Assembly: GCA_002030045.1 (NCBI GenBank)
Contig: LQBI01000007.1
Location: forward strand, 25,443-89,442
DNA from: Candidatus Aegiribacteria sp. MLS_C
GTDB lineage: Bacteria; Fermentibacterota; Fermentibacteria; Fermentibacterales; JCC-6
Direction: 5' to 3'
DNA length: 64,000 bases
The translations under genes and the position numbers were made by a program. Numbering within the stretch: position 1 is the first letter of the stretch; each line of letters starts with the position of its first letter. Of this stretch, positions 8,657 to 17,310 are shown piece by piece. The notes beneath the pieces were generated by a model, which had not been told where the DNA came from, did no database searches, and saw nothing but the letters and a program-made list of their open reading frames with translations.

Positions 8657-9117
8657 CTCGCGTAAAAGACGGCAGGGTGGCACCTGCAGCGGTACTCCTG
8701 CTCCTTTTCGCAGCGGCTGCTCCGGCCGACCTCTTCGTCTGGACACCGGCCGGGGTCGATACCCTCATTCCGCTTGGCGGAGAATTCCCCGTACTCTATG
8801 TACTGAGCCAGTCCATGGGCTACGGGTATTCCGTCCACCTTGCGCTGGTGGACCATATGGGCACCGGTCTGCCTGACTCCTTCTGCGTATTCGGTGAGGT
8901 GCTGGTGGAACCGGACGACTACCTCGACACCCTTGAAGCATGCGGCCTGCAGCCTCTGCTCGAGGGCCCCTTGCCTGTCCTGGACATGGAACGTTCCGGG
9001 CTGCCCGACACTCTTGAGCTGCTGCTGGTGGACTTCCCGTTCCGGGCGGAACCGGATACGGCCATCGGCCTCTGGATACTGACCGATGGCCGGTATATCC
9101 GTATGGAGGGACCCTGA
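8653..9117 (+). CDS. Small secreted protein of unknown function
   Basis: The GTG at 8653 overlaps the stop of the ChaN-like gene. The 154-residue product begins with a typical signal peptide (basic VTRVKDGR, then PAAVLLLLFAAAAPADLF). The rest is rich in hydrophobic and acidic residues with short beta-like stretches (TLELLLVDFPFRAEPDTAIGLWILTDGRYI). No cysteine pattern or known domain was recognised. Its position suggests it works with the ChaN-like protein in the periplasm or outer envelope. Confidence 0.65.
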   Translation: MTRVKDGRVAPAAVLLLLFAAAAPADLFVWTPAGVDTLIPLGGEFPVLYVLSQSMGYGYSVHLALVDHMGTGLPDSFCVFGEVLVEPDDYLDTLEACGLQPLLEGPLPVLDMERSGLPDTLELLLVDFPFRAEPDTAIGLWILTDGRYIRMEGP

Positions 9118-9275
9118 GACACGGTAGATTACCGCCAGGCGATGCCGTACTTTTGCTCAGTTGAGTTTATCCTGCGGAAGCAGGCCTGTTCCGAGGGACT
9201 CCTGCCGTCGTATGGGGAACCTGTTCGTGACGCGTTCCAGGCGGCGGACACGGACCGTGCGAGCATGCATCATGA

Positions 9276-9305
9276 TTGACCGCTGTGTCCTTTTCCGGGT
9301 ATCTT
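9276..9305 (+). promoter_or_regulatory. Sigma70-type promoter of the M15 peptidase operon
   Basis: TTGACC (9276-9281) and TATCTT (9300-9305) are separated by 18 bases, giving a start of transcription about 55 bases before the M15 gene. The elements match other promoters in this window (TTGACC with TAGATT, TTGACT with TATCTT). Confidence 0.6.
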
Positions 9306-9366
9306 TCCAGTGTAAATGCGCCTTCACGGCCGACGGGTTTCCTATGGCCCCAAATCCATTGGAGGT

Positions 9367-10035
9367 ATGAGGACAGTGTTTCTTCTGCTGGCCGCTCTGG
9401 CCGTTCCCGGTGTTCAGACGGAGGGAACAGCCTCGTCGGAGGAATGGTTCCCGATGACCTTCGAGGAGTCTCTGGAAGGGGTCAGCGAGGACTGCCCCGG
9501 GTGGATAACGGACAACCAGGTACTTATGGACGTGGCATTCGTGGGATTCGACGGGGAAGTGCACTTCGGACAGCTTGTCGTGGATGCCCGGGTCGTGGTC
9601 GATCTGCAGCTGGTGTTCACTCAGATGCTGCTTACTGGATTCCCCCTTGAGTCGGTGGTCCCGATATGCGAGTACGGCTGGGACGACGGTCTATCCATGG
9701 CAGACAACAACACATCGGGCTTCAACTACAGGACCGTGGCCGGCACCGACAGACTTTCCCGCCACGCCTACGGCCTGGCCATAGACATAAACCCGGTACA
9801 GAACCCGTACTGCACCGGCGACAGGATATCTCCGGCCGGGGCGGTCCACGATCCTTCCGTTTCCGGTACGCTCTATGCCGGGCATCCCGTGGTGCTGCTC
9901 TTCAAGGAGCTGGGATGGAGATGGGGAGGGGACTGGACCGAGAAGGACTACCAGCATTTCGACCTGCAGATCAAGCCGATGGCTCTGGAAGGCGTTGAAC
10001 ACCGCCGTTGCTGGCCTCCATGGAGGGTATTATGA
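9367..10035 (+). CDS. Secreted M15-family peptidase (D,D-carboxypeptidase/endopeptidase-like)
   Basis: The ATG at 9367 starts a signal peptide (MRTVFLLLAALAVPG) but its GGAGG is only one base upstream; a GTG at 9376 would have better spacing but would lose the basic residue. The 222-residue protein has the metal-binding pattern of the M15 group: H133 and D140 in SRHAYGLAIDINP and H197 in DYQHFDLQ. Such zinc enzymes cleave peptidoglycan cross-links or stems in the periplasm. Between the motifs it has the usual loop with NPYCTGDRISP. It shares an ATGA overlap with the next gene and is preceded by a good promoter. Confidence 0.85.
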   Translation: MRTVFLLLAALAVPGVQTEGTASSEEWFPMTFEESLEGVSEDCPGWITDNQVLMDVAFVGFDGEVHFGQLVVDARVVVDLQLVFTQMLLTGFPLESVVPICEYGWDDGLSMADNNTSGFNYRTVAGTDRLSRHAYGLAIDINPVQNPYCTGDRISPAGAVHDPSVSGTLYAGHPVVLLFKELGWRWGGDWTEKDYQHFDLQIKPMALEGVEHRRCWPPWRVL

Positions 10036-11447
10036 AGATCATCGCAGCTTTGCCCTTTTTTCTCCTTGTATATTCCGCACCTGCCCTTGCAGTGAACGGT
10101 GACGGTCTCGAGGCTCGAGTGGAACTCTGCTACGCTACCTCGGTGAACATGCCGGAGACGGAGTTCGGTCCCGAGAACGTGTTCGACGGGGACACCGCCA
10201 CCTGCTGGGCCACCATGCCCGGGGCAGCTCCGGACGAAGGGCTTTTCTTCTCCTTCGTCGAGCCGAAAACGATCAGCACCATAATGGTGGACCTGGTTCC
10301 GGCGGGGGACGGTTACGAGGGGATAGAGACATACCAGATCTACGTCAACGGCCTGGAGGGCGGAACCTACTCGGGAAGCGACGCTCCCGTCTGGATCAGT
10401 ACTCGTGTGAAATCGTTGTTCATCAGGATAAACACGACGGATTCCATGCAATTGGACGTCGATGGGATCCGGTATACCGGGGACCTGCCTGTGGGCATAA
10501 GGGAGGTCACAATGACGGTGGAGGTATCAGAAGCGGGAGATCTCGCCCCTTTGAGGATCGTCCCCATCGGCAGAGCGGCGGGAAGCGTAAGGGCCAGTTC
10601 GAGCCTCGAGCCCGAGGAGGCCTACTCGCCGGATTTCCTTTTCGATTCACGTCCGGCCTTCGGCTGGGCCGACGGCAATGAAGAGGATACCGGGGAGGGG
10701 GAGAACCTGGTCTTCACACTGGACGAGCCCGTGAGAATAGAGCAGCTGAGGATATGGAACGGCTACCAGAGGTCCGAGACGCATTTCCTGCACAACGAGA
10801 GGGCCTCCCGTATCTCCTTCGGGACCTGCCTGGAGAATCCCGGAGTGTACCGGCTGGAGGATTCGATGGAGCCCCAGGTGGTGACCCTTGACCATCCTCT
10901 CGAGGGCGACTGCTTCGAGCTGGACTTTCTGGATGTCTATTCAGGCGAAGTCTACCGGGACCTGGTCATCAGCGAGTTCCGTTTCTTCGACGGCGAGAAC
11001 TGGTTCATACTCGATACCGGGACCAGCGAGGAGCGCAAGTTCGCCATACTGGAATGGGCCGAAGGCGCCGAGTTCGGGAGGATTCTGGACCGGCAGCTCT
11101 ACCTCGGCGCCATGGAGAACGGCGACAGCTGGGAACCCCATGCACAGACACTGGTGCTGCGTTCCAACGGGAGTTTCATAGTCTGGATGGAGGACTACTG
11201 GGTCGACGGCGAGGAACACATGTACGCCGACGGCAACTGGCAGGTCATCGACGGCAGCACGGTCCGCATCTTCGGCCGTCTGCAGAGGGTATCCAGGACC
11301 GGTATGGAACCCTACGACCCCTACGCCGGTTCCTGGCCCGACCAGGGACAGGATACGCAGCGTCTCACCGTCTTCAGCGACACGCTCCGCATGAGCGGGA
11401 ACACGGTCTCCAGCGACAGGGGCCTCTTCCAGGACTTCAGTTTCTAG
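10032..11447 (+). CDS. Secreted protein with discoidin-like (F5/8-type, NADase-type glycan-binding) modules
   Basis: The ATG at 10032 has GGAGGG five bases upstream and starts a signal peptide (MKIIAALPFFLLVYSAPALA). Of 471 residues, about 40-150 and 190-320 look like two related beta-sandwich modules, each with the pattern of a missing-charge start and a DGDTATCW- or DSRPAFGW-like motif (VFDGDTATCWATMP, FLFDSRPAFGWADG) and FRFFDG endings. These resemble the discoidin-type domain found next to toxin NADases. The last 150 residues (LVLRSNGSFIVWMEDY to RIFGRLQR) look like a lipocalin-like beta barrel. The role is likely glycan or surface binding outside the cell; the assignment rests on motifs only. 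Confidence 0.6.
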   Translation: MKIIAALPFFLLVYSAPALAVNGDGLEARVELCYATSVNMPETEFGPENVFDGDTATCWATMPGAAPDEGLFFSFVEPKTISTIMVDLVPAGDGYEGIETYQIYVNGLEGGTYSGSDAPVWISTRVKSLFIRINTTDSMQLDVDGIRYTGDLPVGIREVTMTVEVSEAGDLAPLRIVPIGRAAGSVRASSSLEPEEAYSPDFLFDSRPAFGWADGNEEDTGEGENLVFTLDEPVRIEQLRIWNGYQRSETHFLHNERASRISFGTCLENPGVYRLEDSMEPQVVTLDHPLEGDCFELDFLDVYSGEVYRDLVISEFRFFDGENWFILDTGTSEERKFAILEWAEGAEFGRILDRQLYLGAMENGDSWEPHAQTLVLRSNGSFIVWMEDYWVDGEEHMYADGNWQVIDGSTVRIFGRLQRVSRTGMEPYDPYAGSWPDQGQDTQRLTVFSDTLRMSGNTVSSDRGLFQDFSF

Positions 11448-11459
11448 GGGAGACAGTCA

Positions 11460-13052
11460 TTGTCCCGCGAACCGCTCGGGCCGCGGTACCTCCCGGTGCT
11501 GCTCCTGCTCCTCGCCGTTTCCGCCGGGTCCGGTCTGCTTGCAGTTCTGCGGAGCGACCATCCCACCGGCTGGGACGGCTACTACTACCTGGTGCAGGTC
11601 CGGACCCTGCTCTCGGAGGGCGAAATGCACTCGCCGGAGTACTCCCCCGTCTACATACCGATGATCCTCTTCCGGCTGCTGACCGGCAGCTGCCTGTGGG
11701 CCTTCAGGCTCACGGCGGTGCTGGCGCGGGTGCTCTTCGTGCTGTCGGTCTTCGTTCTTTCACGGACCCTCGTAAGGTCGTGGGGAGGAGGGGGGGATGA
11801 ACCTGCGTTAACGGCCCTGGCCGCGGCTGCGATGGCGGTCATGAGCCCTTCGCTGGATTTCTTCTCCGCACAGTTCCCCAAGAACCTGCTGGGCTTCTGT
11901 CTTCTGCTGTTCTTCGCCTCTTCGGTCATCGTCCTGTCCGGCCGGTGGCAGAGGGGGGCTTTCAGGGTTAACGCACCGGGTCTTTCGGTCTCCCTGCTCC
12001 TTTTCGCCGCCACGTTCCTGACACACCGCTTCTCCGCGGTGCTGGCAGTGGCCTTCATGCTGCTGTACCTTGTTCCCCCGGTCTTCCGTGGTTCCGAAAG
12101 ACGGATTCCCGCCGTGGCGACGGCAGCAGCTGCTCTGCTCCTCGCCGTCCTGACGGTCCTCTCCGGCAGGATTCCCCTGGCACCCTCGCTGCGGGACCTG
12201 GAGAGGGTTACAGGGGACCTGTCGGCCTCACCCTCCCTGGTACCCCTGGAATTCGTGCGAAGCTTCGGCAGTTTCAGGATGTCCCTTCCCTGGCTGCTGG
12301 AGACCGGGGCAGCATCCCTGGCACCCGTGCTGTCCGCGGTACTCCTGCTGATCCCCGCGGTTCGGGACAGGGTCCGTCCGGGCGGGGGATACGCCTCGGT
12401 GCTTGTTCTGTCGATGGTGGGGCTGTTCCCATTCCTGGAGTTCTCCCTGACGGGTCTTGCGTACAGGCTCCTTTTCGCAACACTCCTGCTCTTCCCCTTG
12501 GTATGCCTTCCGTGGCTGGTCGGGACGGTGCGGTTCCTGCGCCGGAGATCAGGAGGAAGGGTCCTTCCGGCGGTGGGACTCACGGCTGTCCTGGCCGGTA
12601 TGTCGTTCCTGACGGCTCCGTCGTACGACCCGGTTCTCCACGACCCGCCCTACGACCGCTACGAGGAGATCTCTGACAGGGTGGCTGAACTCCTTTCCGG
12701 CAGTGACTTCGAGCTTGTGGTCGCTCACCGTTCTCTGGCGGAGGTCATTACCTTCAGGCACGGTATCGACGCCCTGCCATGGGCCCCTGAGGAGAGGTTC
12801 ACACGGGAAAGGGTATGGCGTGTCACCGCGGGGGTGATGAGGGGGGAGTTCGCCTGGTATCTGGGGAGCGGAGCCATGGACAGTCTGTACCGGAGGCTGC
12901 CAGGGGACTACGCACTGCTGCGGGAGGACGCGTGGGAGAGCTTCCTCGAAGGGATAGCGGGCGATCCTGCCCTGCTGGAGGCGGTGGGGACCTGGAGGAA
13001 TCCCATGGACGTGAGACCCGGGTACCTGGTGGGAGACTCCTCCAGGAAATGA
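11460..13052 (+). CDS. Polytopic membrane protein resembling GT-C glycosyltransferases
   Basis: The start is a TTG at 11460 with AGGGGAG seven bases upstream. The 530-residue protein has about ten to twelve hydrophobic helices and, after the first one, an extracytoplasmic loop with the motif HPTGWDGYYYL. An acidic residue in that first loop is typical of GT-C enzymes (ArnT/PMT type) that use lipid-linked sugars. A soluble C-terminal part of about 130 residues follows the last helix. It overlaps no neighbour and follows the discoidin-like gene by 12 bases, so it may share that transcript. No precise substrate can be given; a general membrane transporter is a less likely alternative. Confidence 0.6.
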   Translation: MSREPLGPRYLPVLLLLLAVSAGSGLLAVLRSDHPTGWDGYYYLVQVRTLLSEGEMHSPEYSPVYIPMILFRLLTGSCLWAFRLTAVLARVLFVLSVFVLSRTLVRSWGGGGDEPALTALAAAAMAVMSPSLDFFSAQFPKNLLGFCLLLFFASSVIVLSGRWQRGAFRVNAPGLSVSLLLFAATFLTHRFSAVLAVAFMLLYLVPPVFRGSERRIPAVATAAAALLLAVLTVLSGRIPLAPSLRDLERVTGDLSASPSLVPLEFVRSFGSFRMSLPWLLETGAASLAPVLSAVLLLIPAVRDRVRPGGGYASVLVLSMVGLFPFLEFSLTGLAYRLLFATLLLFPLVCLPWLVGTVRFLRRRSGGRVLPAVGLTAVLAGMSFLTAPSYDPVLHDPPYDRYEEISDRVAELLSGSDFELVVAHRSLAEVITFRHGIDALPWAPEERFTRERVWRVTAGVMRGEFAWYLGSGAMDSLYRRLPGDYALLREDAWESFLEGIAGDPALLEAVGTWRNPMDVRPGYLVGDSSRK

Positions 13053-13107
13053 CGATTCGGTGTTTCCGTGTATATTCTGGCCCTGTCGTTCGAGAGGGGT
13101 TTATGAG

Positions 13108-13884
13108 TTGATAGAGGTACGCGACCTGGTCAAGACCTTCAGGCTCACCCGCAGGCAGCGCAGGGAGGAGGGCTGGCCGAAGGACGTCCGCGAGATAAGG
13201 GCGGTCGAAGGCGTCAGCTTCACCTGCAGGCCGGGCAGGATATTCACGCTGCTGGGGCCCAACGGCGCCGGCAAGACCACCGTCCTCAGGATTATAGCCA
13301 CCCTCATGGAGCCCGATTCGGGCAGCATAAGCGTCTGCGGATTCGATACCGTCGAGCAGCCGGGCAATGTCAGGGCCAGGATCGGATTCCTTACCGGCAG
13401 CACCCGTCTCTACGACCGGCTCACGGTTTCGGAACTGATCAGGTACTACGCCGACCTCCACGGAATGGAGGCGGACCACTACAGGAAACGCAGGGACGAG
13501 CTGTTCGACATGCTGGACATGCACGAGATAGCCGGCAGGAGGATCGGAAAGCTCTCCACAGGCATGAAGCAGAAGGTCTCCATCGTCAGGACCGTGATAC
13601 ACGATCCAGAGGTCATGATATTCGACGAGCCCACGGTGGGCCTGGACGTGATCACCTCCCGCAGCATCATAGAACTGATCCACAGCTGCAAAGAAAGGGG
13701 AAGGACGGTCATCTTCTCCACCCACATCATGAGCGAGGTGAGCAGGCTCTCCGACGACCTGGCCATACTCCACAGGGGCAGGCTGCTCTACAACGACACG
13801 TACGAATCCTTCACCGGGGGCATGAAGACTCCGTCGGTTGAGGAGGAGTTCGTAAGGGTACTGGTCGGGGAGGTGGAGGAATAG
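13108..13884 (+). CDS. ABC transporter ATP-binding protein, NatA-like
   Basis: The only in-frame start before the conserved region is a TTG at 13108, preceded by GAGAGGGG. The 258-residue protein has Walker A GPNGAGKTT at 50-58, a Q-loop region, the signature LSTGMKQK, Walker B VMIFDEPTVGLD and the H-loop histidine in FSTHIM. The overall layout is that of NatA/CcmA-type exporters. It pairs with the permease gene that starts within its stop codon. Members of this family export sodium ions or hydrophobic drugs; the substrate here cannot be inferred. Confidence 0.88.
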   Translation: MIEVRDLVKTFRLTRRQRREEGWPKDVREIRAVEGVSFTCRPGRIFTLLGPNGAGKTTVLRIIATLMEPDSGSISVCGFDTVEQPGNVRARIGFLTGSTRLYDRLTVSELIRYYADLHGMEADHYRKRRDELFDMLDMHEIAGRRIGKLSTGMKQKVSIVRTVIHDPEVMIFDEPTVGLDVITSRSIIELIHSCKERGRTVIFSTHIMSEVSRLSDDLAILHRGRLLYNDTYESFTGGMKTPSVEEEFVRVLVGEVEE

Positions 13885-15074
13885 GCATCGCATTCACGAT
13901 CTTCCGCAAGGAACTGAAGGACTCCCTCCGGGACCGCAGGACCCTCTTCATGCTGGTGGTCCTTCCCATGCTGATGTTCCCTGTTCTGATCGGGCTCACA
14001 TCCAGTTTCATAGCCTCCCACGAGGCCCGGGCCCATGAGAGGACCATGACCGTGGCGGTCTTCATGCAGGGCAACCGGCCGGGATTCGCCGATTTCCTGG
14101 AGGGGAGCGAGTCGGTGCAGATATTACCTGTAGAGGACCTGGACGAGGCCAGGGAGCTTGTGCGGAGCGACAGTCTGGACGCGGTGATAGTCTTCGAGGA
14201 GGATTTCGACAGAGTTGTCCGGGACCTGGGCACCGGCGGCGTCGAACTGTGCATCAAGCTCACGGAGGACAGCGAGATAGAGCGGGGAAGGCTGCTGGAC
14301 GCACTGTCGGCCTACGGCGACACGCTCCGGGAGGAGAGGTTCCGTTCGCTTGACCTGGAAGTATCCGTCTGCCAGGTGCTGGAGGTGGACACGGTGAACA
14401 TGGCCACAGTGCGGGAGAGGTTCGCCGACGTGGCCGGCGGAATACTGCCCTACATGTTCGTGATCTTCTGCTTCATGGGAGCTATGTACCCGGCAATCGA
14501 CCTGGCCGCCGGTGAGAAGGAGAGGGGGACCCTGGAGACGCTGCTGACCTCTCCGGTGAACAGGATGCAGATACTGGTGGGCAAGGTGGGCGTGGTGATA
14601 CTCACCGGCATCACCTCGGCGGCGGTCTCCTTCGTTGGTCTCTACGCCGGTGTGAGGTACATGGGATCGATACCCCCGGAGCTCTTCCACCTGCTACTGT
14701 CGATACTCAGACCTGGAACGGTGCTGTTCCTCCTGACCCTGCTCCTGCCCCTTACCGTTTTCTTCGCGTCGCTTCTTTTGTCGCTGTCCTTCACCGCAAG
14801 GTCGTACAAGGAGGCGCAGAGCAAGCTCGGTCCCCTGATGCCGGTGATAATCATCCCCGCATTCATAGGCATGCTCCCGGGAATAGGCTTCAACGCGCTC
14901 ACGGCGGTGATACCTGTGCTCAACGTCACGCTGGCTACGAAGCAGGTAATCGCGGGACATGCGGACCCCCTGCTGATAGGCCTGGTCTACGCATCTCTGG
15001 TCCTGTACGCGGCACTTGGGCTGTTCATATGCTCCAGGGTCTTCTCAAGGGAGAGCGTCATTTTCGGAAGCTGA
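13881..15074 (+). CDS. ABC transporter permease, NatB-like (ABC-2 type)
   Basis: The product has about 397 residues. One N-terminal helix precedes a large extracytoplasmic domain, and five helices follow (from TFADVAGGILPYMFVIF onward), as in NatB/ABC-2 permeases. The typical cytosolic start of the family (FTIFRKELKDSLRDRRTLF) is encoded from 13893, but no ATG, GTG or TTG lies in frame between the upstream stop at 13839 and the ATG at 13950. The likely start is ATA at 13881, which overlaps the ATPase stop as ATAG and has GGAGG seven bases upstream, or ATC at 13887. A start at 13950 would cut away the first helix boundary. It acts with the preceding ATPase. Confidence 0.82.
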   Translation: MGIAFTIFRKELKDSLRDRRTLFMLVVLPMLMFPVLIGLTSSFIASHEARAHERTMTVAVFMQGNRPGFADFLEGSESVQILPVEDLDEARELVRSDSLDAVIVFEEDFDRVVRDLGTGGVELCIKLTEDSEIERGRLLDALSAYGDTLREERFRSLDLEVSVCQVLEVDTVNMATVRERFADVAGGILPYMFVIFCFMGAMYPAIDLAAGEKERGTLETLLTSPVNRMQILVGKVGVVILTGITSAAVSFVGLYAGVRYMGSIPPELFHLLLSILRPGTVLFLLTLLLPLTVFFASLLLSLSFTARSYKEAQSKLGPLMPVIIIPAFIGMLPGIGFNALTAVIPVLNVTLATKQVIAGHADPLLIGLVYASLVLYAALGLFICSRVFSRESVIFGS

Positions 15075-15087
15075 TCTTTCAGCGACC

Positions 15088-16116
15088 TCAGGAAATGTGG
15101 AACATGGATTTCCTTATCTCGCCCTTATCAAGCTCCAGCCTGCGCCATCCGCTATGGTCGTTCAGGCCCTGCCAGCGCCGCTCTTCCGTTATGTAGTGCC
15201 AGTCCTTGTCCACCTGGTAGTACAACTGAAGGTCCCGTGTCTCTATGATGTTGACTATCTCGTTGTTGTGGTAGCGGTTGGCGTCGAAATCGGTTATGGC
15301 GTTCTGGCCCATCTCGGAGTACACCTCGTTGAGGTCCAGCAGCAGGTCGTGGATCCTGGAGTCCATGTCCACGGCGTTCAGGCCCACCGCCCTGGCCTCC
15401 CTGGCTATGATGGGGTAGTCGTGGGATGGATACCATGAGTTCAGCGCGTGTGATATCCTCTCGATGGTGCCTTCGTCCTCGATATGGAAGCTGAGTATGT
15501 CCCTGGAAAGCTTCACGGAAAGGGAGTTGGACCTGTCGGCGTCCCCTATCACCAGGGGATGTATGTACTGGTAGAGCGACTGGTAGGGGTTCCCGGACTG
15601 TGAGTCCTTCTCGTCGCGCCAGAGCTTGATAACCCTGTTCATTGCGTCCAGGGATACCGCCACCCTGTTGTTGTCACGGTCCAGGGGAGAGAGTTTGTGT
15701 GTTATTGATGTATCCACCGCCGTGAGGTAGGCCATGGGTCCCATTATTATCCTGTCGGCTCCCAGGGCGATCATGGTGGCGGCCGAGGCGCATTCCAGCG
15801 GGATGAGGGCCACCAGCTCCTCGCAGTACATCCGCAGAAGGCTCACTATTCGAAGGCTCGCCTGCCCGTTGCCGCCGTTGGACTTGAGGAAGATGTAGAG
15901 CCTGTTCCTCTTGCCGGTGCGCTCCAGCATCTGGTAGAAACCCATGACGTCGTTGCCGCAGACGCTTCCGTCGGGATTGTTCCAGTAGGTGATGAGATCC
16001 CCGTCCAGCATTCCGTCGATCTCCTTGATAAGCTCCTGTGTCTGGTCGAAGAGCACCGGCGGCTGCTTCAGGACGGGACCATCGACACTGTTCTGCTGAG
16101 AATCGCTGCCGTTCAA
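15088..16116 (-). CDS. SDH-type serine protease (ClpP/crotonase fold, PF01972-like)
   Basis: The start is TTG with an AGAGGGG site upstream. The 342-residue protein has no signal peptide. Residues 70-125 read IFLKSNGGNGQASLRIV and LECASAATMIALGADRIIMG, matching the oxyanion strand and nucleophile region of the SDH/SppA-like ClpP-fold peptidases, with S111 in CASAAT as the likely nucleophile. A later stretch, REARAVGLNAVDMD, is also family-like. Related proteins are predicted to be cytosolic or membrane-associated serine proteases. It converges with the NatB-like gene and stands alone upstream. Substrate unknown. Confidence 0.72.
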   Translation of the reverse strand: MNGSDSQQNSVDGPVLKQPPVLFDQTQELIKEIDGMLDGDLITYWNNPDGSVCGNDVMGFYQMLERTGKRNRLYIFLKSNGGNGQASLRIVSLLRMYCEELVALIPLECASAATMIALGADRIIMGPMAYLTAVDTSITHKLSPLDRDNNRVAVSLDAMNRVIKLWRDEKDSQSGNPYQSLYQYIHPLVIGDADRSNSLSVKLSRDILSFHIEDEGTIERISHALNSWYPSHDYPIIAREARAVGLNAVDMDSRIHDLLLDLNEVYSEMGQNAITDFDANRYHNNEIVNIIETRDLQLYYQVDKDWHYITEERRWQGLNDHSGWRRLELDKGEIRKSMFHIS

Positions 16117-16263
16117 TTGGATCCCCTCTCCATGGATGCGGTTGCTAATGACGAACGAAGTAATATAGAGGACTCGGCCTGCGAAAGTGAATCAACTCAA
16201 GCGGTGAACAACCTGAAGCAGGTGAATCATCTCATGCCGTTGATTCGCCGCTTTCCCGGGCCG

Positions 16264-17058
16264 TTACTGTTCCGGATTCGAATGGAAGCTCCAAGTTGAT
16301 GCGTCGCGTTCTTCGTATGTGCCGGGGTCATCGGGAGGGTAGTGAATTCCGCTCATTGAATAGATCGCCTCCGCGCGCAGGGACGTGAGTCTCCGTCCGC
16401 CGTGGAAGGGTCCCTCGTAGAGGAACTCTACATACCCGATGAAAGGGATGTGACTGCTGAAAAAGCCGGGATGCTCCTGCTCTAGCCATCGGCAGGCGGC
16501 GTCCTCGTCGCTCTTCCATGGGACTTCCATTTCGGCGTATTCCGCGATGAGTTCGGAGTAGGCGTCCGTTTCCAGGGCCGGGACTCGCAGGTAAACGTAG
16601 AAGTTGCTGCCGGGTTGATCCGGGCGGGTCGCCGCGGGATCCGTTCCATGATTGAGAACTTGCCAGCTCGACCAGTTGTTCATGTCCGCCGAGTACCTGA
16701 CGTAAATGTCTCCCCGGTACGGCGTGATGGTCTGGCCGTTGTCCAGGACCACCTCACCGGGAGCCGGAATCAGGGCGACTGATAAATGAACTGCTGCAGG
16801 GGCCCTCCATGAAAGCCCGAGAGCCATGGGCCGTGTCCGGACCCAGCCGTTTCTGATGGATTGCGGGTCCCCGTCCCATCCGAGCCCTTCCGCAGTAATG
16901 GTGATTATTTCCGGATCCGACCAGGAGGCCAGTTCGATTGCTTCTGCATGGTTTGAAAGGTCGATCTCAAGTGTCTTGAGATCGATGATGGACGGCACCG
17001 CAGTTCCGGCAGTCACCACAAGCAGCACCGCTGCTCCGAGGAAGGCTTCCCTTTTCAT
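16264..17058 (-). CDS. Secreted protein of unknown function
   Basis: The ATG at 17058 has AAAGGGA seven bases upstream and begins a clear signal peptide (MKREAFLGAAVLLVVTAGTAVPS). The 264-residue product has beta-rich segments (YVRYSADMNNWSSWQVL and FYVYLRVPALETDAYSE), similar in style to the carbohydrate- or Ig-like domains of secreted proteins, but no family was recognised. Base composition around its 3' end is slightly less GC-rich than neighbouring genes. It lies 147 bases upstream of the SDH-type protease on the same strand; a functional link is not supported. Confidence 0.6.
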   Translation of the reverse strand: MKREAFLGAAVLLVVTAGTAVPSIIDLKTLEIDLSNHAEAIELASWSDPEIITITAEGLGWDGDPQSIRNGWVRTRPMALGLSWRAPAAVHLSVALIPAPGEVVLDNGQTITPYRGDIYVRYSADMNNWSSWQVLNHGTDPAATRPDQPGSNFYVYLRVPALETDAYSELIAEYAEMEVPWKSDEDAACRWLEQEHPGFFSSHIPFIGYVEFLYEGPFHGGRRLTSLRAEAIYSMSGIHYPPDDPGTYEERDASTWSFHSNPEQ

Positions 17059-17310
17059 GACGGTTCCCTTTCACCTGGTTCGGATCACTGGATCATACCG
17101 GAATCAGTTCCTTGACGATACACCGCCGCGGGGGGGAGTATTCCCTTTTGCTGCAGGTGACGGTCGGTCCTGGAGCGCGGAGTTTCAGTCGTCAGACGTT
17201 TCTCATCTGCTCGCCATGGGACCGGAGTACGAGATGAGAGCAGTCCGCTGCTCCGGTGGACGTAACTGTGTTCGTGCTGAAGTCCCGGTCAGGTGCCTGT
17301 GTCCGGAGTA

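Noticed and set aside
12823..13893. A 356-codon frame on the minus strand across the ABC ATPase
   Set aside because: It is antisense to a gene with all ABC motifs and has no recognisable domain.
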